The notes beneath the pieces were generated by a model that was not told where the DNA came from, did no database searches, and saw only the letters and a program-made list of their open reading frames with translations. Positions 1 to 7,920 of a DNA stretch of 18,379 nt are shown piece by piece (position 1 is the stretch's first letter; the number at the start of each line of letters is the position of its first letter). Source of the stretch: Thermocladium sp049965935. GTDB taxonomy: Archaea > Thermoproteota > Thermoprotei > Thermoproteales > Thermocladiaceae. Both the position numbers and the translations under genes were made by a program. The stretch is from assembly GCA_049965935.1 (NCBI GenBank), contig JBMFVP010000030.1, positions 1-18,379 of the forward strand, given 5' to 3'.

Positions 1-40
1 CTCGGGGAACCCCCGCCATTCAGGGCAGGGAGGGGGCGGC
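1..40 (+). repeat. Hairpin repeat copy C (IS605 right-end/omega-RNA-like), decayed, cut by window edge
   Basis: The first 12 bases plus the following CCCCGCCATT closely match the reverse complement of the repeat at the other end of the window (18303-18379): both read CTCGGGGAACCC, then a CGCCATT stem. The 3' half (GGGCAGGGAGGGGGCGG) has drifted from the GGCGGGGAGGAGGTCAG form of the intact copy. It lies 33 nt beyond the stop of the glutamine amidotransferase gene and points toward it. By resemblance this is the 3' end of an IS200/IS605-type element; any tnpB would lie left of base 1. Confidence 0.5.
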
Positions 41-72
41 GAACCAAAGGAAGTAGTTTCGAGTAATAATAG

Positions 73-888
73 TTAAGCCACAATTTTCCTGCCGCTATGT
101 AAATTAATGATTATCATTTTATCTAGTTCAGGACTCAGAAGCTCTTTATCTACCGTCTCTAAACCATAATCAACCAATGTAGGAGATGCCACAATCACAT
201 TATCCTCATCCTTCAACAGGTACATATCAAGATACTTCCGTTTCGACTCATTGCTCCACGTATTCCTATTATACATTGAAGCTGCAAATAATTCCTCGCC
301 TTTCTCCGATACATGCATTACACCTATATTGAGTGAGGTCTTTATTATTCCTAAATCACGCGATAATTGGGCTAGTTCCATCAATGAATCCTCAAGACTC
401 TGTGTTTTCTCATATATTGCAGATAATAAGATCAAAAGGGCTTTAGTATCGCTTATTTCATCTATGTTTATCTTATATCCAAAATTATCAGCCATATGTC
501 TGGCTATTAGCGATTTATCCACGCTACCATTATGAACTAAATACAGGAAGCCATCGCCCACAAATACCTCATGGGGATGCGATGAATCCACGTTTTTAGG
601 TTCACCATCGCTGGCCTTTCTTGCATGGATCATACCGCTGATTGGACCTGGGCCAACGATACTGCGAATCCATGAGGTGTCCTCATCAAAGATGGGCTTA
701 GTGGATTTATAGAATAACTTGGTTAACGATCCTGGCCCGCTATTTACTAATATAATGCCCCAACCATCATTATGCATATGATCACTCCAAGTTGCCCTAC
801 AGTCATGCCTTGCCGCCTTAACTAATTTATCAACAATGTTAATGAAAACTTCAGTGCTCCTCACATAGAAAATAGCTTGACGGCACAT
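73..888 (-). CDS. Class II (Ntn) glutamine amidotransferase family protein, stand-alone
   Basis: The 271-residue product is a glutamine amidotransferase-2 domain with no fused synthetase domain, similar in layout to the YafJ/GATase_4 group. Visible motifs are an N-terminal MCRQ (Cys2 as the nucleophile once Met is removed), HNDGWG (39-44), HARKAS (88-93), HPHEV (104-108) and HNGSVD (119-124). The family hydrolyses glutamine at the N-terminal Cys and passes ammonia to an acceptor enzyme; the acceptor here is unknown. An ATG two codons earlier (894) would bury the Cys at position 4. The start at 888 puts it at position 2 and lies about 28 nt below a TATA-like box at 912-920, so 888 is preferred. 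No cotranscribed partner is visible, so the physiological role stays open. Confidence 0.82.
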   Translation of the reverse strand: MCRQAIFYVRSTEVFINIVDKLVKAARHDCRATWSDHMHNDGWGIILVNSGPGSLTKLFYKSTKPIFDEDTSWIRSIVGPGPISGMIHARKASDGEPKNVDSSHPHEVFVGDGFLYLVHNGSVDKSLIARHMADNFGYKINIDEISDTKALLILLSAIYEKTQSLEDSLMELAQLSRDLGIIKTSLNIGVMHVSEKGEELFAASMYNRNTWSNESKRKYLDMYLLKDEDNVIVASPTLVDYGLETVDKELLSPELDKMIIINLHSGRKIVA

Positions 889-911
889 ATTCATTGATCG
901 ATACAGGCTAT

Positions 912-920
912 TATTAAATA
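912..920 (-). promoter_or_regulatory. TATA-like box for the glutamine amidotransferase gene
   Basis: TATTTAATA on the minus strand, centred about 28 nt upstream of the ATG at 888. The spacing suits a leaderless archaeal transcript and supports 888 over 894 as the start. Confidence 0.5.
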
Positions 921-961
921 TTTACTTACAAATATAATGCAAGGGATTTTTGCTCACTAGA

Positions 962-968
962 CTTAATT
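962..968 (+). promoter_or_regulatory. Weak TATA-like element for the crotonase gene
   Basis: CTTAATT centred about 27 nt upstream of the ATG at 992. It is the only AT-rich element at the right distance and is weaker than the other boxes in this window. Confidence 0.35.
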
Positions 969-991
969 GGGCGCGATGAATTGCTTGCTTT

Positions 992-1732
992 ATGGCTGTA
1001 GCGATATCCATGCAAGATGGCATTGGCATAATTACGCTGAATAGGCCGGAGAAGAGAAATGCATTCAATAAAAACATGTTCATGGAAGTAACAAATGCGG
1101 TGAATGATCTATGCAGCAAGGCTACAGGCCTAGTTCTGACCGGAAACAAGTATTTCTCTGCTGGATTAGACCTAGTTGAAATATATGGCTTCACATCGGT
1201 GGAGCAAGCTAGGCAATACTTTAATGAATTAATAAACATGATCAATTCATTCACTAGGTGCGAGAGGCCCGTGGTTGCCTTGGTTAATGATTCGGCATAT
1301 GGGTTCAGCGTTGAATTATTGTACTTCATGGATAGGGTAATCGCCTTGCGATCAGTTCAGTTCTCGCTGCCCGGCATTAAGTATGGAATAGTGCCTGTGA
1401 CCCCGGCGTTTGCACCCTATCTAGGCATACGGGCAAGGGCATTCATGGATCCTGGATTTATCATGACTACACAAGATGCTTATGATCTCGGATTAATTAA
1501 TGAGGTAGTAGATACAATAGATGAGGGCTTCAAAGCTGCATTAAACGCAGTGAAGAGATTAGCCTCTATACCTGGTTCAGCGTTTAAATTGTATAAATCA
1601 TTCATTATCGGCAATGCACTACGTAATATCATGGAGAATGAGGATAAGCTATTGAATGAGCTGGCCCATTATGTGACTAGCGAAGAGGCCAAGAATAGAT
1701 TACGGAATTTTGCAGAAAGAAAAAAGGCTTAA
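992..1732 (+). CDS. Enoyl-CoA hydratase/isomerase (crotonase) family protein, divergent active site
   Basis: The 246-residue product has the normal length for a single-domain crotonase. The CoA-binding and oxyanion-hole segments are recognisable: NRPEKRNAF (17-25), FSAGLDL (55-61) and the AYGFSVEL segment (102-109), where the family usually has a GGG-containing stretch. The two glutamates that act as acid/base in classical enoyl-CoA hydratases are absent: the usual LPEI is LPGI (126-129), and the segment holding the second Glu reads RARAFMDP (147-154). The usual PGAGG loop is also replaced. The fold and acyl-CoA binding are therefore likely, but simple 2-enoyl-CoA hydration is doubtful; an isomerase, thioesterase or decarboxylase-like role is possible. 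It stands alone and converges on the molybdenum operon, with only 4 bp between the two stop codons. Confidence 0.82.
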   Translation: MAVAISMQDGIGIITLNRPEKRNAFNKNMFMEVTNAVNDLCSKATGLVLTGNKYFSAGLDLVEIYGFTSVEQARQYFNELINMINSFTRCERPVVALVNDSAYGFSVELLYFMDRVIALRSVQFSLPGIKYGIVPVTPAFAPYLGIRARAFMDPGFIMTTQDAYDLGLINEVVDTIDEGFKAALNAVKRLASIPGSAFKLYKSFIIGNALRNIMENEDKLLNELAHYVTSEEAKNRLRNFAERKKA

Positions 1733-1736
1733 GCTA

Positions 1737-2309
1737 TTAATTAATGTTCATCTTAAGTACACGCGCTAGATCGTCCTCAGTATCTATATCAATTAATATA
1801 CCTGGATTACTGCTTTCCACAATAAATGGTTTATGCAGGCTTAACAAATGCTTTAGGCCACCGTCATCATCGCTTAATCCAAGAACCTCATCAAAAAATG
1901 CGCGGCCAATCAGGAGTGGATGGCCAATTCTATCCTGGTATGCCAATGCCACTAAGTTATGGCCATCAATATAATTCTTTATTAATAGATCTATATCTTT
2001 ACTGCTTATTAATGGGTAATCACCTGGAGTTAACACCACCGCATCAGCGTCAATTGATCTTGATATACCCAATTTAACGCTCTCAAGCATGCCTTTCTCT
2101 GGCTGTTCATTAATCAATATCTCGATGCCGCTTAATTCCTTAATTAATGGAAAATATATTTTATTAGTGACCACTATCACTCTCTCTAATTGAGAGCCAA
2201 GAAATGCATCGATAACCCTATGCAGTATGGGTTTTCCCCATAACTCCTTCATTAGCTTACCAGGGAATCGCCGTGATAATCCGGCGGCAAGTATAATTCC
2301 GTTAATCAT
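1737..2309 (-). CDS. MocA/MobA-like molybdenum cofactor nucleotidyltransferase
   Basis: The 190-residue product has the NTP-transferase start ILAAGLSRRFPGK (6-18), a PGDYPLI motif (95-101) corresponding to the metal-binding GDQP-type motif, and GHPLLI (129-134), typical of MocA-like enzymes. MocA adds CMP (MobA adds GMP) to molybdopterin, giving the dinucleotide cofactor used by xanthine-oxidase-family hydroxylases. It is the last gene of the operon; its ATG overlaps the XdhC stop as ATGA, which suggests translational coupling. This context strongly favours a cofactor role for the neighbouring enzyme over a sugar-nucleotide role. Whether CTP or GTP is used cannot be told from the sequence. 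Confidence 0.85.
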   Translation of the reverse strand: MINGIILAAGLSRRFPGKLMKELWGKPILHRVIDAFLGSQLERVIVVTNKIYFPLIKELSGIEILINEQPEKGMLESVKLGISRSIDADAVVLTPGDYPLISSKDIDLLIKNYIDGHNLVALAYQDRIGHPLLIGRAFFDEVLGLSDDDGGLKHLLSLHKPFIVESSNPGILIDIDTEDDLARVLKMNIN

Positions 2310-3133
2310 TTCACATTACTCCCAGCAATTCTATTAACCAGATCTAAATGCATGCCCCAATCTTTTACTCCCTTCTTTTTCCTAATTATCTCGGCAATAA
2401 TGCTTACAGCTATTTCCTTGGGATCATCAGAACCTATGTCTAGACCGGCCGGCATAAATACTCTACCCACTAAGCTCGCCTCAGTTATACCATCCTCTCT
2501 CAGTTTCTTAATGAATTCAGATACTTTTCGTTTACCGGCTAATACTCCAATATACTGAGCCTTTGTCTTGATGGCTTCCCGTAGGGCCAAGTAATCGTAA
2601 TCTATATCGCCATGAGCAATAACTATTGAATCCGCCTCATTAACAATGGAGAAAGCCTTGCGCAAGGCATCCTCGATATTATCATCACTTATAGTTTCAA
2701 TGCCTAGCTTCGCCACTTCCCTGAGGGAATCCAGATTATCATCAATGCATATGGATTTCATGCCCACTGCAGCAGCTAATGACCCTAATGCACGAGCAAC
2801 ATTACCACTGCCTACTATCATTAATTTCTCAATGGGCAAAAGAAAAGTAATCAATACAGTGAATTTCCCCCCACATATGTGACTGGTCAGCACCTCTTCG
2901 TTGGGCGATGAGGCGTTGGTGCCGAAATTAATGACCAGCCTCTTAGCAGTGTATTCGCCTTTCTTTATGGAGGTCATAACCGTATTTATTATTGGCTCCT
3001 CGGTTTCGTATCCGCCTATTGTCCCTATTTTCTCTCCGTCGGAGGTTACGGCCATCATTGCACCAACATCACGTGGTGCAGAGCCCACCTTATCCACGAC
3101 CACGCATAGCGCCACTATTTTTCCATTCTCCAC
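2306..3133 (-). CDS. XdhC/CoxI-family Mo-cofactor insertion chaperone
   Basis: The product has 275 residues from the GTG at 3133. The N-terminal XdhC domain shows GSAPRDVGA (17-25), GTIGGY (37-42, usually GTIGGGC) and HICGGKFTVLI (85-95). The C-terminal Rossmann-like domain shows IVGSGNVARALG (106-117) and MPAGLDIGSDDPKEIA (227-242). The family carries, sulfurates and inserts the molybdenum cofactor into xanthine-oxidase-type enzymes. The usual Cys after GTIGG is Tyr here. In the same frame upstream of the GTG, a stretch reading TEILREALNR looks like the normal XdhC first helix, but no ATG, GTG or TTG precedes it before two in-frame TAA stops (about 3190-3200). The true start may be the GTG, or a rarer codon overlapping the previous gene. 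Confidence 0.87.
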   Translation of the reverse strand: MENGKIVALCVVVDKVGSAPRDVGAMMAVTSDGEKIGTIGGYETEEPIINTVMTSIKKGEYTAKRLVINFGTNASSPNEEVLTSHICGGKFTVLITFLLPIEKLMIVGSGNVARALGSLAAAVGMKSICIDDNLDSLREVAKLGIETISDDNIEDALRKAFSIVNEADSIVIAHGDIDYDYLALREAIKTKAQYIGVLAGKRKVSEFIKKLREDGITEASLVGRVFMPAGLDIGSDDPKEIAVSIIAEIIRKKKGVKDWGMHLDLVNRIAGSNVK

Positions 3134-3137
3134 TCTA

Positions 3138-3629
3138 TTAAGAGCTTCCCTTAGTATTTCCGTTGAGATACTCGCTCGCCCTCTTGATTGCTTTTATTAT
3201 TGACGTATAACCTGTACAGCGGCATATATTTCTTATGCTCTCGCTAATTAATTCCGGATCTGCTTCCTTGCTAATATTCGTGAGGAAGTCGTATGTAACC
3301 ATTATGAATCCATGCGTGCAGTAACCACACTGCATTGCATACTCCTCCAGAAATGCTCGCTGAATTGGATGTAACTCACCCTCCTTTGTTAATCCTCGCA
3401 CCGTAGTCACTGAGCCGCCATCAGCCTGAACAGCGAGAACCAAGCATGACTTTACCGACTTACCATCCAGTAATACAGTGCATGCCCCACACTTACCTTC
3501 ATCGCATCCCCTATGCACCTCCGTATAACCATGATTCCGCAGAAAATCCAGTAACGTAACCCTTGGCTCCACCTCATCGGTTATCTCTACGCCATTAACC
3601 CTTATAGTAACATTAACTCTCTCGCTCAT
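3138..3629 (-). CDS. [2Fe-2S] iron-sulfur small subunit of a Mo hydroxylase (CoxS/CutC type)
   Basis: This 163-residue subunit has the two-cluster layout of xanthine-oxidase-family small subunits. The N-terminal plant-ferredoxin-type cluster uses Cys42, Cys47, Cys50 and Cys62 (CDEGKCGAC then C). The C-terminal four-helix domain carries the second cluster with CGYC (101-104) and CRC (136-138). It passes electrons between the molybdenum site and the FAD subunit. Its ATG overlaps the stop of the FAD-subunit gene by one base (TAATG). No signal peptide is visible, so the enzyme should be cytoplasmic. All eight cluster cysteines are present and the length is normal. Confidence 0.95.
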   Translation of the reverse strand: MSERVNVTIRVNGVEITDEVEPRVTLLDFLRNHGYTEVHRGCDEGKCGACTVLLDGKSVKSCLVLAVQADGGSVTTVRGLTKEGELHPIQRAFLEEYAMQCGYCTHGFIMVTYDFLTNISKEADPELISESIRNICRCTGYTSIIKAIKRASEYLNGNTKGSS

Positions 3630-4507
3630 TAGGAACCACCTAGAGCTGACTTCATGGCCTCCACCGAGTATGATTTAGCGGCTTTAATTCTATACTTCTC
3701 CGATGCATGCCTATCGCCCAACAATCTGGCTTCCCTTATTGACTCATCTATGCTCGACTCAATAATAGATTGCAGTTTGTTTTCGACTTCCTTCACCGAT
3801 GCGCCCCTTAATTCATTCATTTCAATAAGCAGTGGATGAGACGATATTCCGCCTATGCTAAGCCTAAGCTCCTCGATTATGCCATTACTAATCCTACCGG
3901 CAACAGCCGCTATTACTATGGGAAACGCATTGCCTCCCCTCTTTAGTATCGAGTAACCAAACGCATTGTACTTTATTGGAATATCAATCTCAATAACTAA
4001 CTCATTTGGTTTAATATTTGTTGTATATGAGTCAACCACGAAATCTATTAATTTAATTTTTCTTCGTCCTTCTCTGCTGGCGAGAAGTAACTCCGCATCC
4101 ATGGTCATTAATGGCGGCAAGTAATTGGCTGCCGGGTCTGCATGGGCTAGGGAACCGCCAATGGTACCCCTATTCCTTACTTGTAGATCAGCTATGGTCC
4201 AGGCTGCTCTAGTCAGTGTGGGCATTGCCTTAGCTATATCCACGCTCATAGCTATTTCCTGGTGCGTAGTTAATGCGCCTATCTGAACTAATTGGTCCCG
4301 TACATTTATGTATCTTAGTTCATTTATTCTATAAATATCTATTAACTTATCTAGAAAGGACATCCTTAGTCTCATCATGGGCATAAGGCTCTGACCCCCC
4401 GCGATCACCTTGCCTTCTTCTCCCATCTCGCGCAACAAATCAAGTGCCTCCCCCAATGTGTTTGCTCGGTAATACTTAAAGGGCCTTGGATATCCTCCTA
4501 TATACAT
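3629..4507 (-). CDS. FAD-binding medium subunit of a Mo hydroxylase (CoxM/CutB type)
   Basis: The product has 292 residues from the ATG at 4507. Both FAD-binding signatures of the CoxM family are clear: AGGQSLMP near residue 37 and TIGGSLAHADPAA near residue 116. The C-terminal third is the usual CO-dehydrogenase flavoprotein C-terminal domain. The subunit takes electrons from the iron-sulfur subunit and passes them to an external acceptor. The large-subunit stop and this start overlap as GTGATG: either the GTG at 4510 or the ATG at 4507 could initiate. The ATG is preferred because TGATG mirrors the TAATG junction at the next gene. Translational coupling across the three subunits is likely. 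Confidence 0.94.
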   Translation of the reverse strand: MYIGGYPRPFKYYRANTLGEALDLLREMGEEGKVIAGGQSLMPMMRLRMSFLDKLIDIYRINELRYINVRDQLVQIGALTTHQEIAMSVDIAKAMPTLTRAAWTIADLQVRNRGTIGGSLAHADPAANYLPPLMTMDAELLLASREGRRKIKLIDFVVDSYTTNIKPNELVIEIDIPIKYNAFGYSILKRGGNAFPIVIAAVAGRISNGIIEELRLSIGGISSHPLLIEMNELRGASVKEVENKLQSIIESSIDESIREARLLGDRHASEKYRIKAAKSYSVEAMKSALGGS

Positions 4508-6861
4508 CACGAATCACCCCATAGATCTAGCAAATCATCCAAGTGTAGAGGCAATTTATTTATTGGCTTGCCCAACGCATTAGCAACTGCATTAGCTATG
4601 GCAACGGGACTACCCATCATGGGACCCTCGCCGACACCGGCTGCCTTAGATGGAAAGATTTCCAGAGGAGTCTCCATATGAAGCACATCCATTGTTGACA
4701 TCCAGAGCGCATCGCCAAGCGATGGCGATTCGTAATCGCTCCATGTGAGCACCATGGGTTGCCCATCATTTCCATAAGCCAATTCCTCATAGAGAGCGGC
4801 GGCTATTCCCTGAAATACCCCGCCATGTATTTGCCCATCAACGAATTCCTTCTTATACATCTTGCCGCTATCATGGATCACAATGTATTTCAACAGCTTC
4901 ACATCCCGTGATTCTGGATCTATCCTCACTACGGCCATATGCGCCTGAAATGCGTACATCGCTGATGAGTTTATCTTATCCCCACTTGCAGCCTTAACTG
5001 TGGGCGGTTGGTAGTAAACAGTAACACTGAGGTTTGCATCGATATCCTTCGGAAGGGAACCGGGATCCCATTGAGCCGCCGCCGCTATTTTGCGAATATC
5101 CATTTTCTTGCTTGGATTATCTGAATCGTAGAAAACGCCCTTTTCATACTTTACATTGCTTGTGCCCAACATTACTGATGCTAATTTACCTAATTTATCC
5201 TTGAGCTGCCGCGAAGCAAGGACGGCCGCACTTAAAATAACTGGAGCAAAACGACTGGAGTAACTACCGCTCGATATGCTCCAGGGATGCGATGTATCTA
5301 TCTTAGATTCCACGCTAATCATGGATGGATCAATGCCCAACTCGCTCGCTATCACTTCAGAGAGCGATGTTTCATGCCCCAATCCTTCATTTGATGTATT
5401 TACAAAGACATGAATCACGCCGCTAGAATCAAGCGTTAAAGTAATATAGTCACCAGCGCCGGAGTGTGGATGTTCCCTTTCTTTGGGATCAACGGCTAAA
5501 TCAACATACCCCAAATTAGTTACCGATGGCTCTATGAATGTGGCTAGGCCTATGCCTATATACTTGTCCTTCTCCTTCTCATTGATCCATCTTCTATATT
5601 CCCTGGCCAGTAACTCTAATGCAGCCGAGTAGTTCTGCATTGGGTAAAGACCACCGCTTGGAGTCTCATAGAATCGCTGCCCATTTAGGACGACAGGAAA
5701 ATCCCTTATCAAATTTCTATACCTGATTTCGAGCGGGTCCAACCTTAATTCCCTAGCTAATTCCTCAATGCCTCTCTCCAATACGAAATAGAACTGAGGC
5801 GAGCCATAGGCTCTATTCAACCCCGTGGGCGACTTATTAGTTAAGACGGCATAATACTCTGCCTCCAATGCCTTGACATCATATGGACCATTAAGATTGC
5901 CATGGTTTCTAAACAACGCCCCAGGCTCGGGCGGTCTTGGATATGCGCCTTCATCATCATAGAATCTCATTCGAATGCCCCTTATCTTGCCATCCCTTTC
6001 TGCAGCTATCTCTATGTATCCCTTTCTGGCCGAACCAGCACTGCTAGCTATGAAGCTCTCCGTCCTGCTCTCTATCCACTTAACAGGCTTTCCGCTTAAC
6101 GTAGATGCAGCCGCCGCAAGCACCATATATGGGTAAATCTGGTACTTAGAGCCAAAGCTTCCACCTATGTCTCGCGGCGATGATAAATGAATCTTTGAAG
6201 TTGGCAGCGATAATGCTCTTGAGATGAAATATACCTGTAACATGGGTCCCTGGGAGTTCGCCGTTATATCTACCTCATCGCCACGCCTATGTGCTATTAC
6301 GCCATATGTTTCTAGGGGAAGCGCGAGATGCCTATGATAATACGTCTCAGTCTTCACAATTATGGGAGCATCCCTAAATGCAGAATCCACATCACCAAAC
6401 CTGGTTACCCTATGCATGACAACATTAGAGCCGGCCGATTCATGTATTAAAACGTCTTTTTTCTGTATGGCATCATCAATGGTAACTATGGGCTCTAAGG
6501 GTTCGTAATCCACATTAACCATCTCAGCTAAATCAACGGCCTTATATTGATCACTGGATAATACCACGGCTACGGGTTCCCCAACAAATCTGACCTTATC
6601 AATTGCGAATGGGTAATATTTCAGTGGAGCATTCACGGCTACCGGGAATGGATTTTTAATTACCTTAGATAATTCAGTGGGGCCATAAGCATAACCACCA
6701 TGCCTAACCACATCACTGGTATCAATTGACTTTATTCTTGCATGAGGATATGGACTCCTCACTATAGCCATATAGAGCGTGCCCCGGGGGACTGGCATAT
6801 CATCAATATACTGGGTGAAACCCGTGACTGCTCGAAGTCCCTCCCTATAATGTACACTCAT
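4507..6861 (-). CDS. Molybdopterin-binding large subunit, aldehyde oxidoreductase type (xanthine oxidase family)
   Basis: The 784-residue catalytic subunit shows an N-terminal alpha/beta hammerhead domain (about 10-125), GGSFGSK (233-239), the substrate-channel segment RAYGSPQ (350-356), a G-x-G-HET segment (493-498), GQIHGGVFQG (676-685) and the GVGEG motif (742-746), whose Glu745 is the expected catalytic base. Form I CO dehydrogenases carry AYxCSFR and form II carry AYRGAGR at the channel position. This protein has neither; its segment is closer to the RGFGxPQ of xanthine/aldehyde oxidases. It is therefore more likely to oxidise an aldehyde to the acid with water as oxygen donor. Glyceraldehyde is a plausible substrate, given archaeal glyceraldehyde oxidoreductases of this architecture and the KDG aldolase in the window; this is inference. 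It is the first gene of the operon, with a TATA box about 27 nt upstream. Confidence 0.9.
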   Translation of the reverse strand: MSVHYREGLRAVTGFTQYIDDMPVPRGTLYMAIVRSPYPHARIKSIDTSDVVRHGGYAYGPTELSKVIKNPFPVAVNAPLKYYPFAIDKVRFVGEPVAVVLSSDQYKAVDLAEMVNVDYEPLEPIVTIDDAIQKKDVLIHESAGSNVVMHRVTRFGDVDSAFRDAPIIVKTETYYHRHLALPLETYGVIAHRRGDEVDITANSQGPMLQVYFISRALSLPTSKIHLSSPRDIGGSFGSKYQIYPYMVLAAAASTLSGKPVKWIESRTESFIASSAGSARKGYIEIAAERDGKIRGIRMRFYDDEGAYPRPPEPGALFRNHGNLNGPYDVKALEAEYYAVLTNKSPTGLNRAYGSPQFYFVLERGIEELARELRLDPLEIRYRNLIRDFPVVLNGQRFYETPSGGLYPMQNYSAALELLAREYRRWINEKEKDKYIGIGLATFIEPSVTNLGYVDLAVDPKEREHPHSGAGDYITLTLDSSGVIHVFVNTSNEGLGHETSLSEVIASELGIDPSMISVESKIDTSHPWSISSGSYSSRFAPVILSAAVLASRQLKDKLGKLASVMLGTSNVKYEKGVFYDSDNPSKKMDIRKIAAAAQWDPGSLPKDIDANLSVTVYYQPPTVKAASGDKINSSAMYAFQAHMAVVRIDPESRDVKLLKYIVIHDSGKMYKKEFVDGQIHGGVFQGIAAALYEELAYGNDGQPMVLTWSDYESPSLGDALWMSTMDVLHMETPLEIFPSKAAGVGEGPMMGSPVAIANAVANALGKPINKLPLHLDDLLDLWGDS

Positions 6862-6885
6862 ATTACGTTTATTCTATCATTACCC

Positions 6886-6892
6886 TTTAAAA
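6886..6892 (-). promoter_or_regulatory. TATA box of the Mo-hydroxylase operon
   Basis: TTTTAAA on the minus strand is centred about 27 nt upstream of the ATG at 6861, which predicts a leaderless mRNA for the five-gene operon. No clear Shine-Dalgarno precedes the ATG, which agrees with this. Confidence 0.6.
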
Positions 6893-6996
6893 CAATTGCT
6901 TCTTATTATAATGATGAACGCCTAAAAACATTATTAGTTATCAGCAATGATGCCGAAATTATACCTAAGTAAAACAATAACTATTTCTAAACCAAT

Positions 6997-7044
6997 GATA
7001 AAACAAATAACAAACCTAGCCCTTTAGGATCGGGAAGAGGTCAG
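6997..7044 (+). repeat. Hairpin repeat copy A (IS605 right-end/omega-RNA-like), decayed
   Basis: Over 48 aligned bases this matches 13751-13798 at 37 positions with no gap. Both run from GATAAA through ACAAACCT and GCCCTT to a GAGGTCAG end. The central stem is damaged here: where the other copy has GCCCTTCAGGGC, this one has GCCCTTTAGGAT. It lies in the 192-bp gap between the Mo operon start and the DUF72 gene, ending 10 nt from the DUF72 stop and pointing into that gene's 3' end. The rest of the gap (6893-6996) is AT-rich with nothing else I can identify. Confidence 0.6.
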
Positions 7045-7053
7045 AAGCAACCA

Positions 7054-7842
7054 TTACTTTATCAGCGAACGCTCGAGTCTCCGCATTACTTCTAGAGCCA
7101 TCGGCGTCAATTCAATGCCTAGCAACTGGGATAACTGCAATGCATTGAGAACTGCCCTACCTCCCGGGTGATTATTAAATAATATATAAAGCTCTCCATT
7201 AGAACCTAACTCCAATAATTTAGGTAGCTTATCACGTAGCTCCTCAATCGAGTAAAGATAATTATACCATATATTCTTACCATGACCATGAAACCTCACA
7301 TATGATAAGTCACCCGTCTTCCTAGGTATGAACGGCATGCCGGGCTCATCAACCACTACATACGATATATCGTATTTCTCCAATAATCTAAATGTCTCAT
7401 TCCTGATCCACGAGATGTGTCTGAACTCAATTGCCCAAGATATGCCGCTATTCATTGGTAACATTGATATGAAGGACTCAAGCCTATCCTCATCAAAACG
7501 TAGGCTTGGAGGTAATTGAATTAGAAGCACCTTAAGTAGTCTCCCCATTAGTGGCTTAACTAAGTCAATAAATTTATTGATGTCATCAATGACATTCATA
7601 TTAACCATTAATCGCTTATCATGAGTCACCGTGCGGGGAACCTTCATCGTCACATGAAATCCATTAGGGAATCTACGTAACCAGGACTCAACCATCTGTT
7701 TAGATGGCATGCTATAAAATGTAGAGTCGATTTCCACTAACCTAAATAATTGAGTATAGGTAGATAATGCATACTTAATATCTCTATATACTGAACCAAC
7801 CCAATCTCTATAACTATATCCACATGTGCCAACCAAGACCAC
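7054..7842 (-). CDS. DUF72 family protein (YecE-like TIM-barrel)
   Basis: The 262-residue product carries the family hallmarks: VGTCGYSYRDW (4-14), EIDSTFYSMP (37-46), FRHISW (140-145), YVRFHGHG (181-188) and NNHPGGRAVLNA (223-234). DUF72 proteins adopt a TIM-barrel-like fold with conserved acidic and histidine residues, and their biochemical role is not established. The length is typical. The gene starts with GTG and a TATA-like CTTTATTAAG lies about 25 nt upstream, so the transcript is probably leaderless. It appears monocistronic, and no neighbour suggests a pathway. Confidence 0.88.
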   Translation of the reverse strand: MVLVGTCGYSYRDWVGSVYRDIKYALSTYTQLFRLVEIDSTFYSMPSKQMVESWLRRFPNGFHVTMKVPRTVTHDKRLMVNMNVIDDINKFIDLVKPLMGRLLKVLLIQLPPSLRFDEDRLESFISMLPMNSGISWAIEFRHISWIRNETFRLLEKYDISYVVVDEPGMPFIPRKTGDLSYVRFHGHGKNIWYNYLYSIEELRDKLPKLLELGSNGELYILFNNHPGGRAVLNALQLSQLLGIELTPMALEVMRRLERSLIK

Positions 7843-7861
7843 AACAGCAGTTTTTACCCTG

Positions 7862-7871
7862 CTTAATAAAG
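7862..7871 (-). promoter_or_regulatory. TATA-like box for the DUF72 gene
   Basis: CTTTATTAAG on the minus strand, centred about 24-25 nt upstream of the GTG at 7842. This supports a leaderless start at that codon. Confidence 0.5.
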
Positions 7872-7920
7872 TGAGCTATCCATGCTAGAGATCTCGCCCT
7901 AAAGCTCTAGGCCTTGCAAT

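Noticed and set aside
922..1329. 135-codon minus-strand open frame opposite the crotonase gene
   Set aside because: It is antisense to a gene with clear crotonase motifs, and its own translation shows no recognisable family pattern.
4507..6861. Annotation as CO dehydrogenase (CoxL)
   Set aside because: Neither the form I (AYxCSFR) nor the form II (AYRGAGR) active-site signature is present at residues 350-356.
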